Source: Macrolepiota albuminosa (taxonomy: Eukaryota; Basidiomycota; Agaricomycetes; Agaricales; Agaricaceae). From it: DNA of 64,000 nt. The stretch is taken from assembly GCA_027475525.1 (NCBI GenBank), contig JAMWFC010000077.1, positions 1,426,001 through 1,490,000 on the forward strand. The letters are read 5' to 3'. The notes below the pieces were generated by a model, which was not told where the DNA came from, did not search any database, and saw only the letters and a list, made by a program, of their open reading frames with translations. Both the position numbers and the translations under genes were made by a program. Positions 10,451-21,431 of the stretch are shown here, piece after piece (the first letter of the stretch is position 1; each line of letters begins with the position of its first letter).

Positions 10451-11980
10451 AATCATGAACCCTTTTTGTATTATTTTATCTGTAAGCTTATATGGATCTA
10501 GTTCCCTGTTCATGAGAATGTGCTGTTTGTTCTTCTCCATGTTTTGCTATGTTGAGTGATCTTTCTTGCTGTCCAAAGAACACATTGTGCCAGCATTTGA
10601 GTTGCCCTTCTGTGAACTCAAGTTTGAGGTACTTGCTGATCTCTGCTGCTCCTGTCATTGCATCATTGAAATTTTTTGTTCCTAGGCCATCCAGCTTCAC
10701 ATATTGCTTCATGTATTTTAGCTGTCTGTAGTCGCTGTCTTATGTGATTAGACTCTGTTATCTTGGACTTCATTGAACGCACCTCATGCACATTTCTCTT
10801 TTCAGTGGCAGGAGATCCTTTTTGCTGATGGCTCCATATACTGTGAAAACTAACTCCTCATCTGATATCTCACCATCTTTGTAAATGTACACTAGTTGCC
10901 ATGATTGAGGTTTGTTTACTTCCTTTGTCTTAATGGCTTCTGTCTATCTTGGTGTCATGACCCCTCCCCTCCGGAACCTCCCCGGCACACCCCTGGAGCC
11001 CCATCCGGAAGCCTCTCTCATCAACCCCACAACGTGCCCTGTCCCCACGGCTGCCGACGCTGCCATCACATGCATCAAAGACCGCCATCAACCAGCACCC
11101 CCAGCAACTCCGCATCACGGACCCCAGGATCAACTGCCATAACAATCAGATCACGCTGCTCGCTTCTAACGATCATGCATCATGCATCACAACTCCCTCC
11201 GTGCCAATTAATCGCATGCCCCACATGCGCGATCCAGGTATACAGTCCCTGTCTGCTACTCAATGCCTCCCGAGACTTATCCCAGACACCCCGGAACCCC
11301 GAGACCCAGTCCCGTAGTACTTATAGCATAGTTCCCCATTGTACTCGCTAGTCTTGATATTAACTTGAATTGTTGTGTGCCCTCTGCTTGATTGGTACGT
11401 GCTGACTGGCACGCTCTGACTGGCACGCTTGAACAACCGCGTGCTCTAAGTTTGGTACGCACTTTGTGACTTATAATTTATTAACCCGGTCTCATCTTAG
11501 AACCCCCAGTTCCTGACTTGACCACCTCCCGACCCTCAGCCTCTAAAAAACTTGAAGCCCCCAGATCAAGTTCCCTTCCCCAGGACCACCCCTTGTCCAC
11601 GTCTTGAACCCCGGAGTCCTAGCCCTGGAGTTCCAGACACCCGAGTATCCATAGATCAAGTCTGCCTCGTAAGGGCGTTGCTTTCCTGGAGAGCCCCCGA
11701 CTTAGTGGAACCTGACACTTGGTTCCTGTTGTTTTTTGTGTGGTAATAGCCTGACATACGTTGTGCAGTTTGGTTACTTATGTGTGTGACACTGGTCAGC
11801 ATAACTTCATTTTCTTCCTCTCCTTTGCATATGGCTTTCTTGATTGCAGTTTCTTAGTTGCATAATGAGTCTAATGAGTAATGATGGAAAGATTGGTGAT
11901 GTGGAGGCAGCCACACATCATAGGAAACAAATGAAAGAGTTGTTCCCATTTTGTATACACAGATGGTCATAAAAAAAGGC
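10450..11980 (-). pseudogene. Unidentified degraded ORF, split by solo LTR-B
   Basis: The minus strand on both sides of the LTR at 10953-11717 has protein-like stretches. These are ETAIKKAICKGEEENEV to the right (about 11850-11800). To the left come QLVYIYKDGEISDEELVFT (10900-10845), LPLKREMCMRCVQ, and a 74-codon ORF at 10712-10488 (AAEISKYLKLEFTEGQLKCW). Polar, balanced composition and continuation in one direction suggest a former gene. I do not recognise the family. Stops and frame changes between the pieces make it a pseudogene. Confidence 0.4.
10953..11717. repeat. GC-rich solo LTR-B (TSD CTTGG)
   Basis: A 765-bp element beginning TGTCATGACCCC and ending AACCTGACA, flanked by perfect 5-bp duplications CTTGG at 10948-10952 and 11718-11722. 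Its architecture matches a second copy at 52441-53195: CCCC-rich 5' part, a GTCTTGATATT segment in the middle, a CGTAAGGGCG-like segment, and a final CCTGA(C/T)A. TG...CA termini and 5-bp duplications are diagnostic of an LTR. Unlike its surroundings it is GC-rich and keeps many CpGs, which implies a younger insertion. The coding element it came from is not in this window. Confidence 0.9.
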
Positions 11981-11993
11981 CTATAATCTGTAA

Positions 11994-12491
11994 TGTAAGG
12001 GCAACCTCTAGAGGCTGTGGCTCAGTCACACAGCTGGCAGAGGGAGATCCAAAGTGTATTAGAATATATACTGACAATATCATGATAGCTACTCACCTGG
12101 CAGAGGGAGATCCAAAGAGAACAAGTCTAGGGATTTCCTATGCCAGGTTGGATGCTTCTGGGGCCTCTGAAGCATGGGAAACAACTGTACAGTACAACAA
12201 AACCTTAAAAACTCAAAAATTGCCTACACAAACAATTGCACAAATAAGGGGCAAACTCTGGCAAACTCTGGCTTATGTAAGTGGTCTGGAAGTGGTGCTG
12301 AGGGGCCCACACTTGTCTGAATGGTAGCTAAAGAACCAGAGCACCTCAAGGGCTGAGAATAGTACCAACAGATAGTGTTGAAAGAATAGAAACAGTAAAA
12401 TGAAATAATGTCAGAAGAAATAAGAGAATGAATGAAAGGAGAGTGAAGAGATAAGGAGTGGAGAAAAAAAGAAATGAGGAGTCCCCTAACA
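11994..12491 (-). repeat. Solo LTR-A (TSD TGTAA)
   Basis: A full-length LTR-A copy, 498 bp, on the minus strand. It reads TGTAAGGGCAACC on the plus strand and ends GTCCCCTAACA. Flanks are TGTAA at 11989-11993 and 12492-12496. The central part has the CAATTGCACAAATAAGGGGC subtype shared with the LTR at 36850-37283. Confidence 0.88.
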
Positions 12492-12639
12492 TGTAAGATC
12501 TAAAACACAATAAGTAAAATTAGCCTCAGTATGCATGTCAAGAGACAAAGAAGCAACTGAGGCGTGAATTAGTCTGATGTTGGTTTAAATAGTAGAGTAC
12601 ATGTGATTCTCATAAGAAAGCAGACCCTAAAGTCCAATA

Positions 12640-13276
12640 CTGGTCAACTTTGACTTCTTACTAGATTACAAACCTGGACAGAGTACAGGCAAGCCAGATG
12701 CACTTCTTAGACAAGCTGATCATGATTCAGAAGCTAGTGACAATGACAATATTGTGCTCCTGAAGCCAGAACTTTTTGCTATCTGTACTCTAGAGGGTGT
12801 GGTTGGCCAGGAAGAAGAAGTGAGCATCCTTCAAGACATCTGCCAAGATAACTGAAAAGGTGGTCCAGGAAGATCTTGTAGCTAAGGCTGCCCTGGCCTT
12901 GCATGCTCAAGAGAGAGCTAGAGCGAAGTCAGTCTGCACTAATGAGTGGTTCTTAAAGAATGATCTTCTCACCTTCTGGGGCACATTTGTATTGCCAACC
13001 TACCAGATCTTCAGAGGCATATTGTCAAGCAGCACCATGATTTTCTGATTGCAAGCCATTCTGGCAGATGGAAGACACTAGAGCTAGTCTCTCAGAACTA
13101 CTGGAGGCCTCAAATGTCACAGTATATTGGCTCCTACATCTCCACCTGTGACCTCTGCTTTCAGACTAAGCCTTGTTGTCAGCCTCTCATTGGACAACTT
13201 CATCCTTGCCCATTCCAGCTGAATGTTGGAGCATGGCCTTAGTAGACTTCATTGTCAAGTTACCAGACTCTCATGG
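12640..13276 (+). pseudogene. Gypsy pol fragment (RNase H end to integrase)
   Basis: Plus-strand frames encode the same stretch of polyprotein as the chromovirus at 39.05-38.4 kb. The pieces are TGKPDALLRQADHDSEASDN, DNIVLLKPELFAICTLEG, then AKSVCTNEWFLKNDLLTFWG and PIPAECWSMALVDFIVK. It is interrupted by stops, and the match ends abruptly near 13276 inside the integrase (LPDSHG). It is therefore a fragment of a related copy in the opposite orientation. Confidence 0.8.
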
Positions 13277-13500
13277 ATTGTACTGTAGATGACTTCACAG
13301 ATCTGAGCTTCTTTCTGTAGCCAGTTCTCCATAGTATTCTCAAGTTCATTGATCTCTTTATCTGATAATGGAGCAAATGATTTTTTGTCCATATAGAATG
13401 ATCCCTCGTACTTGACAGGCATGACCACTTTATACACAGTACCAGTGAGATGTTGACAAAGCTGGATCCTCGGACCAGTATTTCTCGCTCGTATCAAAGG
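13277..13500 (-). pseudogene. Possible Copia gag (UBN2-like) fragment
   Basis: The minus-strand ORF ending at 13255 contains DKEINELENTMENWLQKEAQ followed by VIYSTIHESL. This layout resembles the Copia gag pattern of a helix with WxxxEAxxRxxIYxxI. The last residues fall in the 15-bp overlap with the neighbouring Gypsy fragment, so the ORF is chimeric at its end. No partner domains are present. Confidence in the family is modest. Confidence 0.35.
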
Positions 13501-13577
13501 CAGTGCTGAACGGGTGATGACAACCTCCCGAACCGGTAAATTTCTTCTGAAAATACACGATGATCAAGGCTGTCCGA
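13470..13577 (-). repeat. Inverted repeat, left arm
   Basis: On the minus strand this ~108-bp segment reads CGGACAGCCTTGATCATCG and onward to TACTGGTCCGAG. It is the inverted counterpart of 14351-14428. It carries about 30 bp (around 13526-13556, containing ACCGGTTCGGGAGG on the minus strand) that the right arm lacks. It retains CpGs. Confidence 0.85.
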
Positions 13578-14350
13578 AAAGCAGCCGAATTCGGAGTGGA
13601 CTTGGTTATCAAAAAGCATCACGGCTGTCACCGATATGATGTCAAATTGACACTTAAACCCATTGAGAAGTTATTGTTGGAGGATGAAGTGAGTTCAGGC
13701 ATTTCTTCTGAGTTTTTGGATGTCAGCTGCAACGTTGGGAAACTTCTCCTGTCTTTCTGATTGAGTCCTGCTGCACTCTTCCCCGTAGACTCAGAAAACT
13801 CATATAATCTCACAACTATCGAGAGATGATATCGGCTGAGGACAAAAGAATTTGGGGAGGGTTTTATTGATCTCACTATCTCCATAATACTTGAGGTAAG
13901 TCTGAGCTAATCGAGGACTTGCTTGTTTCATATCAAGAATGCTTGATACATCTTTTGATGTGCCAAATTAGTGGAATGCGCTTATGGATCAGCTCGGGGG
14001 CCGGCAATGTTCCGAGATCTACATATGATCTCAGGATTTGCGAAGTTCACCCCATCACAAACGACACTGCTTCGGTAACACTACCTCCTGTCGCATTCTG
14101 GTACATCGTATTCCCATTTCAAATAGGTTCCTGCTAGTATCTCCAAACACCTTGAGAGAGATCGAATACATGATACTCAACTTGGTCTCCCTTGTAAGTT
14201 GACAATCATTTGTCTCACCTACCTCCATCAGCTCTAGGAGTCCACTTCCATATATATATTGGAGAGGCAGATGACCCTTGTGGTATACTTAACGTTTCAT
14301 CTCACCTCACTGGTCATCTAGACAGATCCGTACTTTTTTTCAGTCAGTTG
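13578..14350. other. Spacer between inverted arms, no gene recognised
   Basis: Base composition is normal with CpGs retained, unlike the repeats. Open stretches exist on both strands (13560-13760 plus, 13628-13885 minus) but I see no family motif. It could be a rearranged upstream region of the DUF6534 gene. Confidence 0.3.
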
Positions 14351-14428
14351 CGGACAGCCTTGGTCATCGTGTATTTTCATCACCCGTTCAACACTGCCTT
14401 TGATACGAGCGAGAAATACTGGTCCGAG
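14351..14428 (+). repeat. Inverted repeat, right arm, upstream of DUF6534 gene
   Basis: This segment reads CGGACAGCCTTGGTCATCG and onward to TACTGGTCCGAG, and ends 59 bp before the ATG at 14488. It therefore lies in the presumed promoter or 5' UTR of the DUF6534 gene. The left arm at 13470-13577 would be an inverted duplicate of that region. Confidence 0.8.
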
Positions 14429-14487
14429 GGTCCGCCTTGTTTTAAAAGCTAGATTAATACTATTTTCGACCTTGTTTTCATCGCACA

Positions 14488-16327
14488 ATGTCCACGCCCT
14501 TGCCTCCATTGGATACGACCATGGGTGTGACCCTCATTGGGGTCATTTTCTCCAGCATGTAAGTATCGCCTTGTCTATCTAGTGTTAGCTAATCTGGTCA
14601 GGTTACTGGGCATCGCTACAGTGCAGACATTCATATTTATGAAGACAAATAAGCAAATCAGATATATAAACAAATTTACTGTAGAAAATGCTTCTCATTT
14701 TCTATTTTTCCTCGTTCATTGACATAATGTTGCTTATCTCCCTAGGCTATTCTCTTATTGTTACCACTTCCTTCCATATTCTGAGTTCGAACGCTCACAT
14801 TTCGTCATTCCAGGACTTTGAATGTGGCTCACATTCTGTTCTCCTCGCACGTCGCTTACTACTATTTGGTGACAAAACAAGGGAATATCATAAGCACGCC
14901 TCTCACTTGGAGTTTCACTGTTTGTCCACTCTGAACTCGCGTAATAGTAGTATACTCACTTGATTCTGAAGGCGGCCGTCAGTCTAGATGTGAGCCCTTG
15001 AAAAATCTTTATCTAAGAGTTGTTTAACTATCCCACTCAGTTCATCCTCACCAATTCCACCGAAATGTAAGTGCCGCTTGAGACCTATCCACCTTGTAAC
15101 TCATGCTTTGACTCAGACTATATTCATTCCGCCTTTGGCAACGTACAGTGCATTCCTTCGCTCAAGAAAGAATTGCAACTGATCTTTTCCGGTATTAAGT
15201 ATGCAACAGCAACCGAGGCCGTTATGGAGTGTTTGCGCCGGTGGTAAACAATTCCTCGGGAAGGTGAATAAAATGGTTTGACAAGTTCTCTAGGTGGCCG
15301 TGATCCTTCTCGATTTTGGTATTTATCAGATTGAACTGAAGAAGAAACGACTGACACAGTCACCCATAGGATTGAACATATGTTTGTATAACATTGATTT
15401 ACACCTAGAAGTGACAAAAAGCTGATTAACATATATCATGATAGATGTCCCATGGCAAGTGTAAGCATTTCTCACAAAATAGAGAGAAGCGTCTTACTAA
15501 TCAATGTAACAGTTCACGCGTAGCCAAGTTCCTCGATTTAGGGCAGCACATGTCATGGAAGGTCTGAGTACTTCATACTCTCCGGGTTCTTTCGTGGCTG
15601 AATTTGTCGTCCTGGAGAAATACCTCATTTTGTATTTCAGTGTCTCGACGTTCGTCGATCTCTACCTTTGTCTTGCGCTCGCATACACCCTCAGTAAGAA
15701 AGCAAAAAGGTTAGACTGGTACGTAGTATGTTCCCTGACAATGACACAAGGTCAATCGTCTCACAGGGCAGAGACAACTGCGACCGTTTTGTCTGCGTAT
15801 GTAGTGAATACTGGCGCTCTCGCGACGTAAATCCCTCACAAGCCCGTTATATAACTATTGCTGACATCCGTCCAGTGTTTTCTCATTATGTTCCCTATTA
15901 ACTGTCGGTATCCCTAGCGGAAATGCTACCAAGTACTCATGATATGTTTGTGACACAGTATGTCCTGATGCCAACGACCTTTGTTTTCATGGCTTTTCGA
16001 GTCATTCTATGTGGGTTCTATGTGAATTCACTCCTAGCAATGTAAGCAAAGGAACATCATTTGAAACACGAAGCTGAGACGAGTAGGCTCAATGCTAGAT
16101 TTTACTTCCAGCATCCGGAGGGACTTGTCAACATTGCGTTACCTCATGGAAGTGTGTTTCTGTATAACAGAGGACATGCAAATCCCATCCATGAAAATGC
16201 CAGCACCAACAACAATTTGAATGTCACAATCAATGAAGCAGGTCTTCCCCTATTTCCTCCCAGGAGTCAAGCGGGTAGACATACGGTGAGCACCATTGAA
16301 CCTGCAGCAAAGTCTTTTTTCAACTGA
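14488..16327 (+). CDS. DUF6534 family multi-pass membrane protein, multi-exon
   Basis: This matches a seven-helix membrane family that is abundant in agaricomycetes and has no known function. Exon 1 (14488-14558) encodes STPLPPLDTTMGVTLIGVIF, ending at a 43-bp GT-AG intron. Exon 2 begins at 14602 with LLGIATVQTFIF. Further exons are recognised by content: TLNVAHILFSSHVAYYYLVT from 14814, FVDLYLCLALAYTLSKKAK near 15650, YVVNTGALAT ending at about 15827, FMAFRVILCGFYVNSLLAM ending near 16040, and, after a short intron, LNARFYFQHPEG to the TGA at 16325-16327. The VTN-like segment and the YVNSLLAM-LNAR junction are hallmarks of the family. I could not resolve every splice site, and some middle segments (14640-14813, 14930-15560) fit poorly, so it may be decaying. 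CpG content is normal. Confidence 0.7.
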
Positions 16328-17208
16328 TGAACACGTCAAGGATATTCAATTGGTGGAGGTAAAAGTTACAAAGGAACAAATAGAAACTACAGAGAATCAA
16401 TATCATGAAGACTGTTTGTAGAACTCATAGTCAAGTTTTGAATATTGAATATGACAACATGAAACATTCAAATTAGATGTGCTTCTGTGATAATTCATGC
16501 AAAACAGCTGATAACAACCAAATGATGTGATAATTATTTGGTACAGAGCCTTCAAGGGCAGATAGAATTGTTGTAGAACCAACTTTATATACTATCATCT
16601 ACTGATCTCACATTGTCAAGAACAATGTGACCTCCAGCATTATATAAGTGAGTTGGCATGCTCATATGGCACAGTCCTTAGCTTCTACTGCAGGGTCACC
16701 ATGCCATGCTATAATAATTAGTTACAGTCTCTCAGCTTACAGTGCACTCAACATAAGTCCAACCAGATATTTGGATTGATATGCACTAGTAAGTGTGTAA
16801 ACAGTCTCTCAGCTTACAGTGCACTCAACATAAGTCCAACCAGATATTTGGATTGATATGCACTAGTAAGTGTGTAAAGCAAAGGTTGCCTTATAAAAAA
16901 GTTCAAAAGATCTGTAGTGAAAGGCTGCAATCTGCAGATCACAGTGGAGTGAATATTATTATAAGTAGTCTAGTGATGAAGTTACTGTACACAAAACATG
17001 GTATAGTAATATAGAATTGGGTCCATGTAATGATTAATCCATTACATACTCTTTTTTTGAGATTTTAAACAGTTTCATAATGTATATATATAGATGCAGT
17101 ATATAGAAAAGTTAGAGAAACAAAGTTATAATGTAGAACCACTCAGGCAAGACAAGAGTGTATAAGGGCACAGAATGAAAGAATCAGAGCAAGGAATATT
17201 CAAAGTAG
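16328..17208. other. Intergenic with one 77-bp duplication
   Basis: No gene recognised. Composition shifts from normal to AT-rich, CpG-poor after about 16400. Confidence 0.3.
16724..16877. repeat. 77-bp tandem duplication (3)
   Basis: 16724-16800 is repeated exactly at 16801-16877; the flanking bases differ. Same period as five other sites. Confidence 0.95.
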
Positions 17209-17213
17209 TTAGC

Positions 17214-17809
17214 TGTAAGGGTGACCTCTAGAGGCTGTGGCTCAGTCACACAGCTGGCAGAGGGAGATCCAAAGTGTATTAGAGTATGTACTGACAATAT
17301 CATAATAACTACTCACCTGGCAGAGGGAGATCCAAAGAGAACAAGTCTAGGGATTCCCTATGCCAAGTTGGATGCTTCTGGGGCTTCTGAAGCATGGGAA
17401 ACAACTGTACAGTACAACAAAACCTTAAAAACTCAAAAATTGACTAACCAAACAACTGTGCAAACAAGGCAGGAAAACTCCAGACTTTAGAAGTCAGAAA
17501 GGCAAACTCCGGCTTATATAAGCAGTCTGGAAGTGGTGCTGAAGGGCCCACACTTGTCTGAATGGTAGCTAAAGAACCAGAGCACCTCAAGGGCTGAGAG
17601 TAGTACTAACAGATAGTGTTGAAAGAATAGAAACAGTAAAATGAAATAATGTCAGAAGAAATAAGAGAATGAATGAAGGGAGAGTGAAGAGATTGTTGAA
17701 AGAATAGAAACAGTAAAATGAAATAATGTCAGAAGAAATAAGAGAATGAATGAAGGGAGAGTGAGGAGATGAGGAGTGAGAAAAGGGAGAAATGAAGAGT
17801 CTCCTGACA
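17214..17809 (-). repeat. Solo LTR-A (TSD TTAGC)
   Basis: Full-length LTR-A on the minus strand, flanked by TTAGC at 17209-17213 and 17810-17814. It belongs to the subtype with CAAACAACTGTGCAAACAAGG, shared with the LTR at 42821-43311. It is longer than other copies partly because of an internal 77-bp tandem duplication (17617-17770). Confidence 0.9.
17617..17770. repeat. 77-bp tandem duplication (4), inside LTR-A
   Basis: 17617-17693 is repeated at 17694-17770 with a single internal difference (GAGTGAAGAGAT versus GAGTGAGGAGAT). No other LTR-A copy in the window has this duplication. Confidence 0.95.
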
Positions 17810-17814
17810 TTAGC

Positions 17815-18151
17815 ATTTATAGAACATGGACAACTCAGGCTTTGTTTTTATAGTCTGCTACAGTTTCAAATGCAATATTCAAGGCTTTTGTTATAAATTG
17901 GTTGAGTATTGATATTTTGATCTATTGTGGCCAACCATGGTTCTCTTGTGTCACATAGGCATGTTGTCAGTTTGCAGAAAAGATTCATTACCTCTGTGTG
18001 GTCTAAGATATTGCAAAGTTTGAATGCACAGTTCAAGACACAGTTGCATCTGTATTTTCTTGATCTGAAGTAATTTCTCCAGACTATACTTGAGGTAAGG
18101 CTACCTCCTTCTTAATTGCTACCTTTTTAGTAGGTGTGTTTATAAAAGCTG
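17815..18151. other. Unassigned AT-rich gap
   Basis: No gene or repeat recognised between two LTR-A insertions. Confidence 0.25.
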
Positions 18152-18208
18152 TAAGAGTGACTTCTGAAGGCTATTACTCAGTTGCACAGCTGGCAGAGGG
18201 ATATTCAA
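18152..18208 (-). repeat. LTR-A terminal fragment
   Basis: TGTAAGAGTGACTTCTGAAG through GGCAGAGGGATATTCAAAG is the terminal ~57 bp of an LTR-A on the minus strand. It is cut off where a plus-strand LTR-A starts at 18209. Confidence 0.7.
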
Positions 18209-18878
18209 AGTGTCAGGGGACTCTTTATTTATTTATTTATTTTTTCTTCCTTTATTCATTTTCTTATTTTTTTCTGTATAGGTGCCTTATTACATCTAAA
18301 TAGAAAATACATTTAGTATGTTATTGAAGTATGGCAGTGATCAGCATATATGTATGTGTGGTATATGTAAGTGATGTACCCTAGTTAATATATAAATAGA
18401 ACTGGAGACACATGTAATCTAAGTCTAGCTATATACATGTGAGAACAAAGAAACCACTCAAGAACCACTTTGTCCTCTGCATCATCATTTGTGGTATAAT
18501 GAGGCTACAATTCCAACACTCTATTTTTTCAATTCTATCTATTAGTACTACTTTCAGCCTCTAAGATGCTTTGATTCTCTAGTTATCATTCAGACAAGTG
18601 TGGCCCCTTCAACACTGCACATAGATAGCTAAAATAAGCTGGAGTCTTCCTTTCTCACTTTAATCTAACTTTGAAAATCCAGATTTTTCTTGCCTTGCTT
18701 ATTTAATCATTTATTTAGGCAATTTCTGAGTTTTTAAGAGTTTGTTGTCCTATACAGTTAATTTTTCATGCTTCTGAGGCCATAAAAGCATCAGTTCTGG
18801 CATAGAGAATTTCTAGCCTTGTTTTCTTTGGATCTCCCTTTGTTAGATGTGTAACTGAGCATAGCTTCTAGAGGTTAC
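18209..18878 (+). repeat. LTR-A interrupted by ~235-bp insertion
   Basis: The LTR starts TGTCAGGGGACTC at 18209 and runs to about 18282. It resumes near 18516 (CTATTTTTTCAATTCTATCT) and ends at GAGGTTAC (18878), where the next LTR-A begins. The intervening ~235 bp (18283-18515) match no other LTR-A copy and are an insertion of unknown type. No clear terminal repeats were found for it. Confidence 0.65.
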
Positions 18879-19398
18879 TGTCAGAAGACTCCTCATTTCT
18901 TCTCTCTTTCACTCCTTATTCTTTCATTCTCTCTTTATTCATTTTCTTATTTTTTCTGTCATTCTTTTACTTTATTGCTTCTATTCTTTTAACACTATTT
19001 ATTAATACTACTTTCAGTCTTTGAGGTGCTCTAGTTCTTTAGATATTATTCAGACAAGTGTGGTCCTTCAGCTCCACATACAAACTGCTTACATAAGCTG
19101 GAGTTTGCCTTTCTGACTTTCAAAGTCCAGAGTTTTCCTGTCTTATCTGTGCAATTGTTTATTTAAACAATTTTTGAGTTTTTTCAAGGTTTTGTTGTCC
19201 TGTACAGTTGTTTCTCATGCTTCTGAGGCCCCAGAAGTGTTAGTTCTGGCATAAAAAATCCCTGAACTTGTTCTATTTAGATCTCCCTCTGCTAAATAAG
19301 TAGTTATTATGATATTATTAGTATATACTCTAATATATTTTGGATCTCTTTCTGCTAGCTATGTGACTAAGTCACAGCCTCTAGAAATCACCTTTACA
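18879..19398 (+). repeat. LTR-A copy, tandem with the previous one
   Basis: A full-length diverged copy, starting TGTCAGAAGACTCC and ending CACCTTTACA. It abuts the preceding copy head to tail with no spacer. Its outer 5-bp flanks (GTTAC and AAGGC) do not match. The arrangement suggests either insertion into the end of the first LTR or recombination. Confidence 0.75.
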
Positions 19399-21368
19399 AA
19401 GGCATCTTCAGTCCAGGTATGCTATATTGTCTAGTACTTCCTATCAATGACCTATAAGTAAGTAAAGAAATAAAGTAACATGAATGTAAAAAAATCAAAT
19501 AAGAGGGGAAGAAGGTGCATGTTCATTAAGAAGAGTGCAGCAAATATGTTATGTATAATATAGATGGTCTGTTAAAATAGTTTAGTTGGGGAAGGTTCAG
19601 TGTCTTAAGTGACAACTCTTGTATATAAACATAATAAACATAGTCCAAATGATAGTCTAGTGTTTTAAGTACCAAATCTTGTGTATAAACATAGTCCAAA
19701 TAGTTATCTTAAGTATCTGAATCTTGTGTATAAACATAGTGGATGTAGTCTACTCTAGACCTGTTTTCTCTGGATTTCTCTCTGTCAAATGAGTAGTTGT
19801 TATAATATTGTTAGTATATATTCTAATAGATATTAGATCTTCCTATGCTAGCCATGTAATTGAGCTATAGCCTCCAGAGGTTGCTTTTACAGTCACTCTT
19901 GTAGCACAGAGTAACCTTCATTGTGTAAAGTCCTTGGTATTCTAAATCATCATGCATAATGTACAAAATTCTGACTCAATTAGTGGAAAAAATTACTGGT
20001 TTATGCACTCTAGTTCTATATTTATATCAAAAATGCTTGTTAGTCAAGAAGAAAGTTGTCACATACTAAATAAATGTCATGTATTTGCTGTTGCTAAGAT
20101 CTAGTAGTCTTTGCAAGTTGTATAACCATTTTTTAACTTGATGAATTCTCCAATCTTCTGCTTGGGTCTTGGCACTTTAAGTTATTGCTTTGAATAGTAA
20201 TTTTTGGCTATTTTCTTATAATAGTTTGGATTCTTTCACTATTTCTAAATTGTCAGGGAGTTTAGTGAGCTCATTAGCACTTACAGTATAAAATGTAGTT
20301 GGCAACTAATAAAGATTAGGTTGATACAGAATAATAGGATGTAGCCAAGTGAAGAGAGGCCAATTTTTTCTAAGTAATAATAAAAGTAGCTGTATGATAT
20401 GGATAAATCCATGCAAGCAATCAATCCAATTATTGAAAACTTTGTTGTTGATCATCTGGTGCTGTGTCATCAGACTAATAAGATTGGCAGAATAGTTTAT
20501 CCAGTTTATAGAAAGCACTCTTCACATGTATCAACTCAAAATGAAACATAAGAATTGTTACCACCAGCAATTTATATTTGTTAAAAATTGAATATCTAAG
20601 TTTTTTAGCATTACTTTGATATAGCACACATTGATTTTGACAATCAAATTTCAAATAAACTTTGCTTTACAAAAAGATGCTGCTACAGTTTTCTGCTTAT
20701 ATGATGCCTATAAAACAATGTCTGATTCTAGAGACTAAGTGTAGTCTCCAGCATTTTATCAAGTATTAAGACAATTTGCTCAATCAGAGTTAATAAATCT
20801 TGTCAGCAAAATAAAAGGCCTATCTGAACATAGTTTCATTTTTTTTATCTCTTTTAAATTAGCAAAGTATCTGTATTGCTGCATTTCAATGTGTTATTAA
20901 ATAAAAATCAAAGTTTTAACTGAATTGCTAGACTGCATACTATATATCTAGCCTTGAAATATGATCAGCCAGATCAATCTTCTGATCAAGCTTAGAGTAA
21001 TCTGTTTGTTGTAGCTTCAAGCCTGGCTTTATAGATAAGGACAGAACATTGGCATCTTTTTGTCTAAATTGAGAGATTAGGCTATTGATAGTTGGTATTT
21101 GTGAAAAATGAACTGCACAGTTCTCTCTATCTCAATCTATAGCAATCTCTACAATCTGCCTTGGTAAGCCTATATTCAAAATTGTTTAGGCCTCCTATAA
21201 TTGAAATTTGAAGTGCATGTTTACTTCTCTGAAGCTTACAATTGATAAGAAATTATCAATATAAACAGCTTCAATAACTGTTTTATGATTAGATTTCTTA
21301 TAGTAAATGCTGATAATGCTCAAATTCAGCTAAGTGCACTATTACTAGTATAACTTTCTCCCAACTAC
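19399..21368. other. Unassigned region with degenerate repeats
   Basis: No gene recognised. At 19560-19745 a degenerate ~50-bp unit (ATCTTGTGTATAAACATAGT) repeats about three times. A 3' fragment of LTR-A lies at 19750-19891 (see its own entry). The rest is AT-rich and CpG-poor. Confidence 0.3.
19750..19891 (+). repeat. LTR-A 3' end fragment
   Basis: Diverged match to the last ~140 bp of LTR-A, from CTAGACCTGTTTTCTCTGGA to the degenerate end GAGGTTGCTTTTACA. Confidence 0.6.
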
Positions 21369-21431
21369 TAAGATTCATTCTATTCTGTTACTATTGACCT
21401 AAGTAAAGATAGACTCTCAGGGTCCCTTACA
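21369..21431. repeat. Short dispersed repeat, copy 1
   Basis: The ~63 bp from AGATTCATTCTATTCTGTTAC to CAGGGTCCCTTACA recur in diverged form at about 25699-25759 (ending GGGATCCCTTACA). The two copies flank the region containing the Gypsy polyprotein relic in the same orientation and end in TTACA, so they could be LTR ends. I could not define complete LTRs. Confidence 0.45.

Noticed and set aside
10905..11351. 148-codon Pro/Ser-rich ORF
   Set aside because: It is mostly inside solo LTR-B and reflects the CCCC-rich composition.
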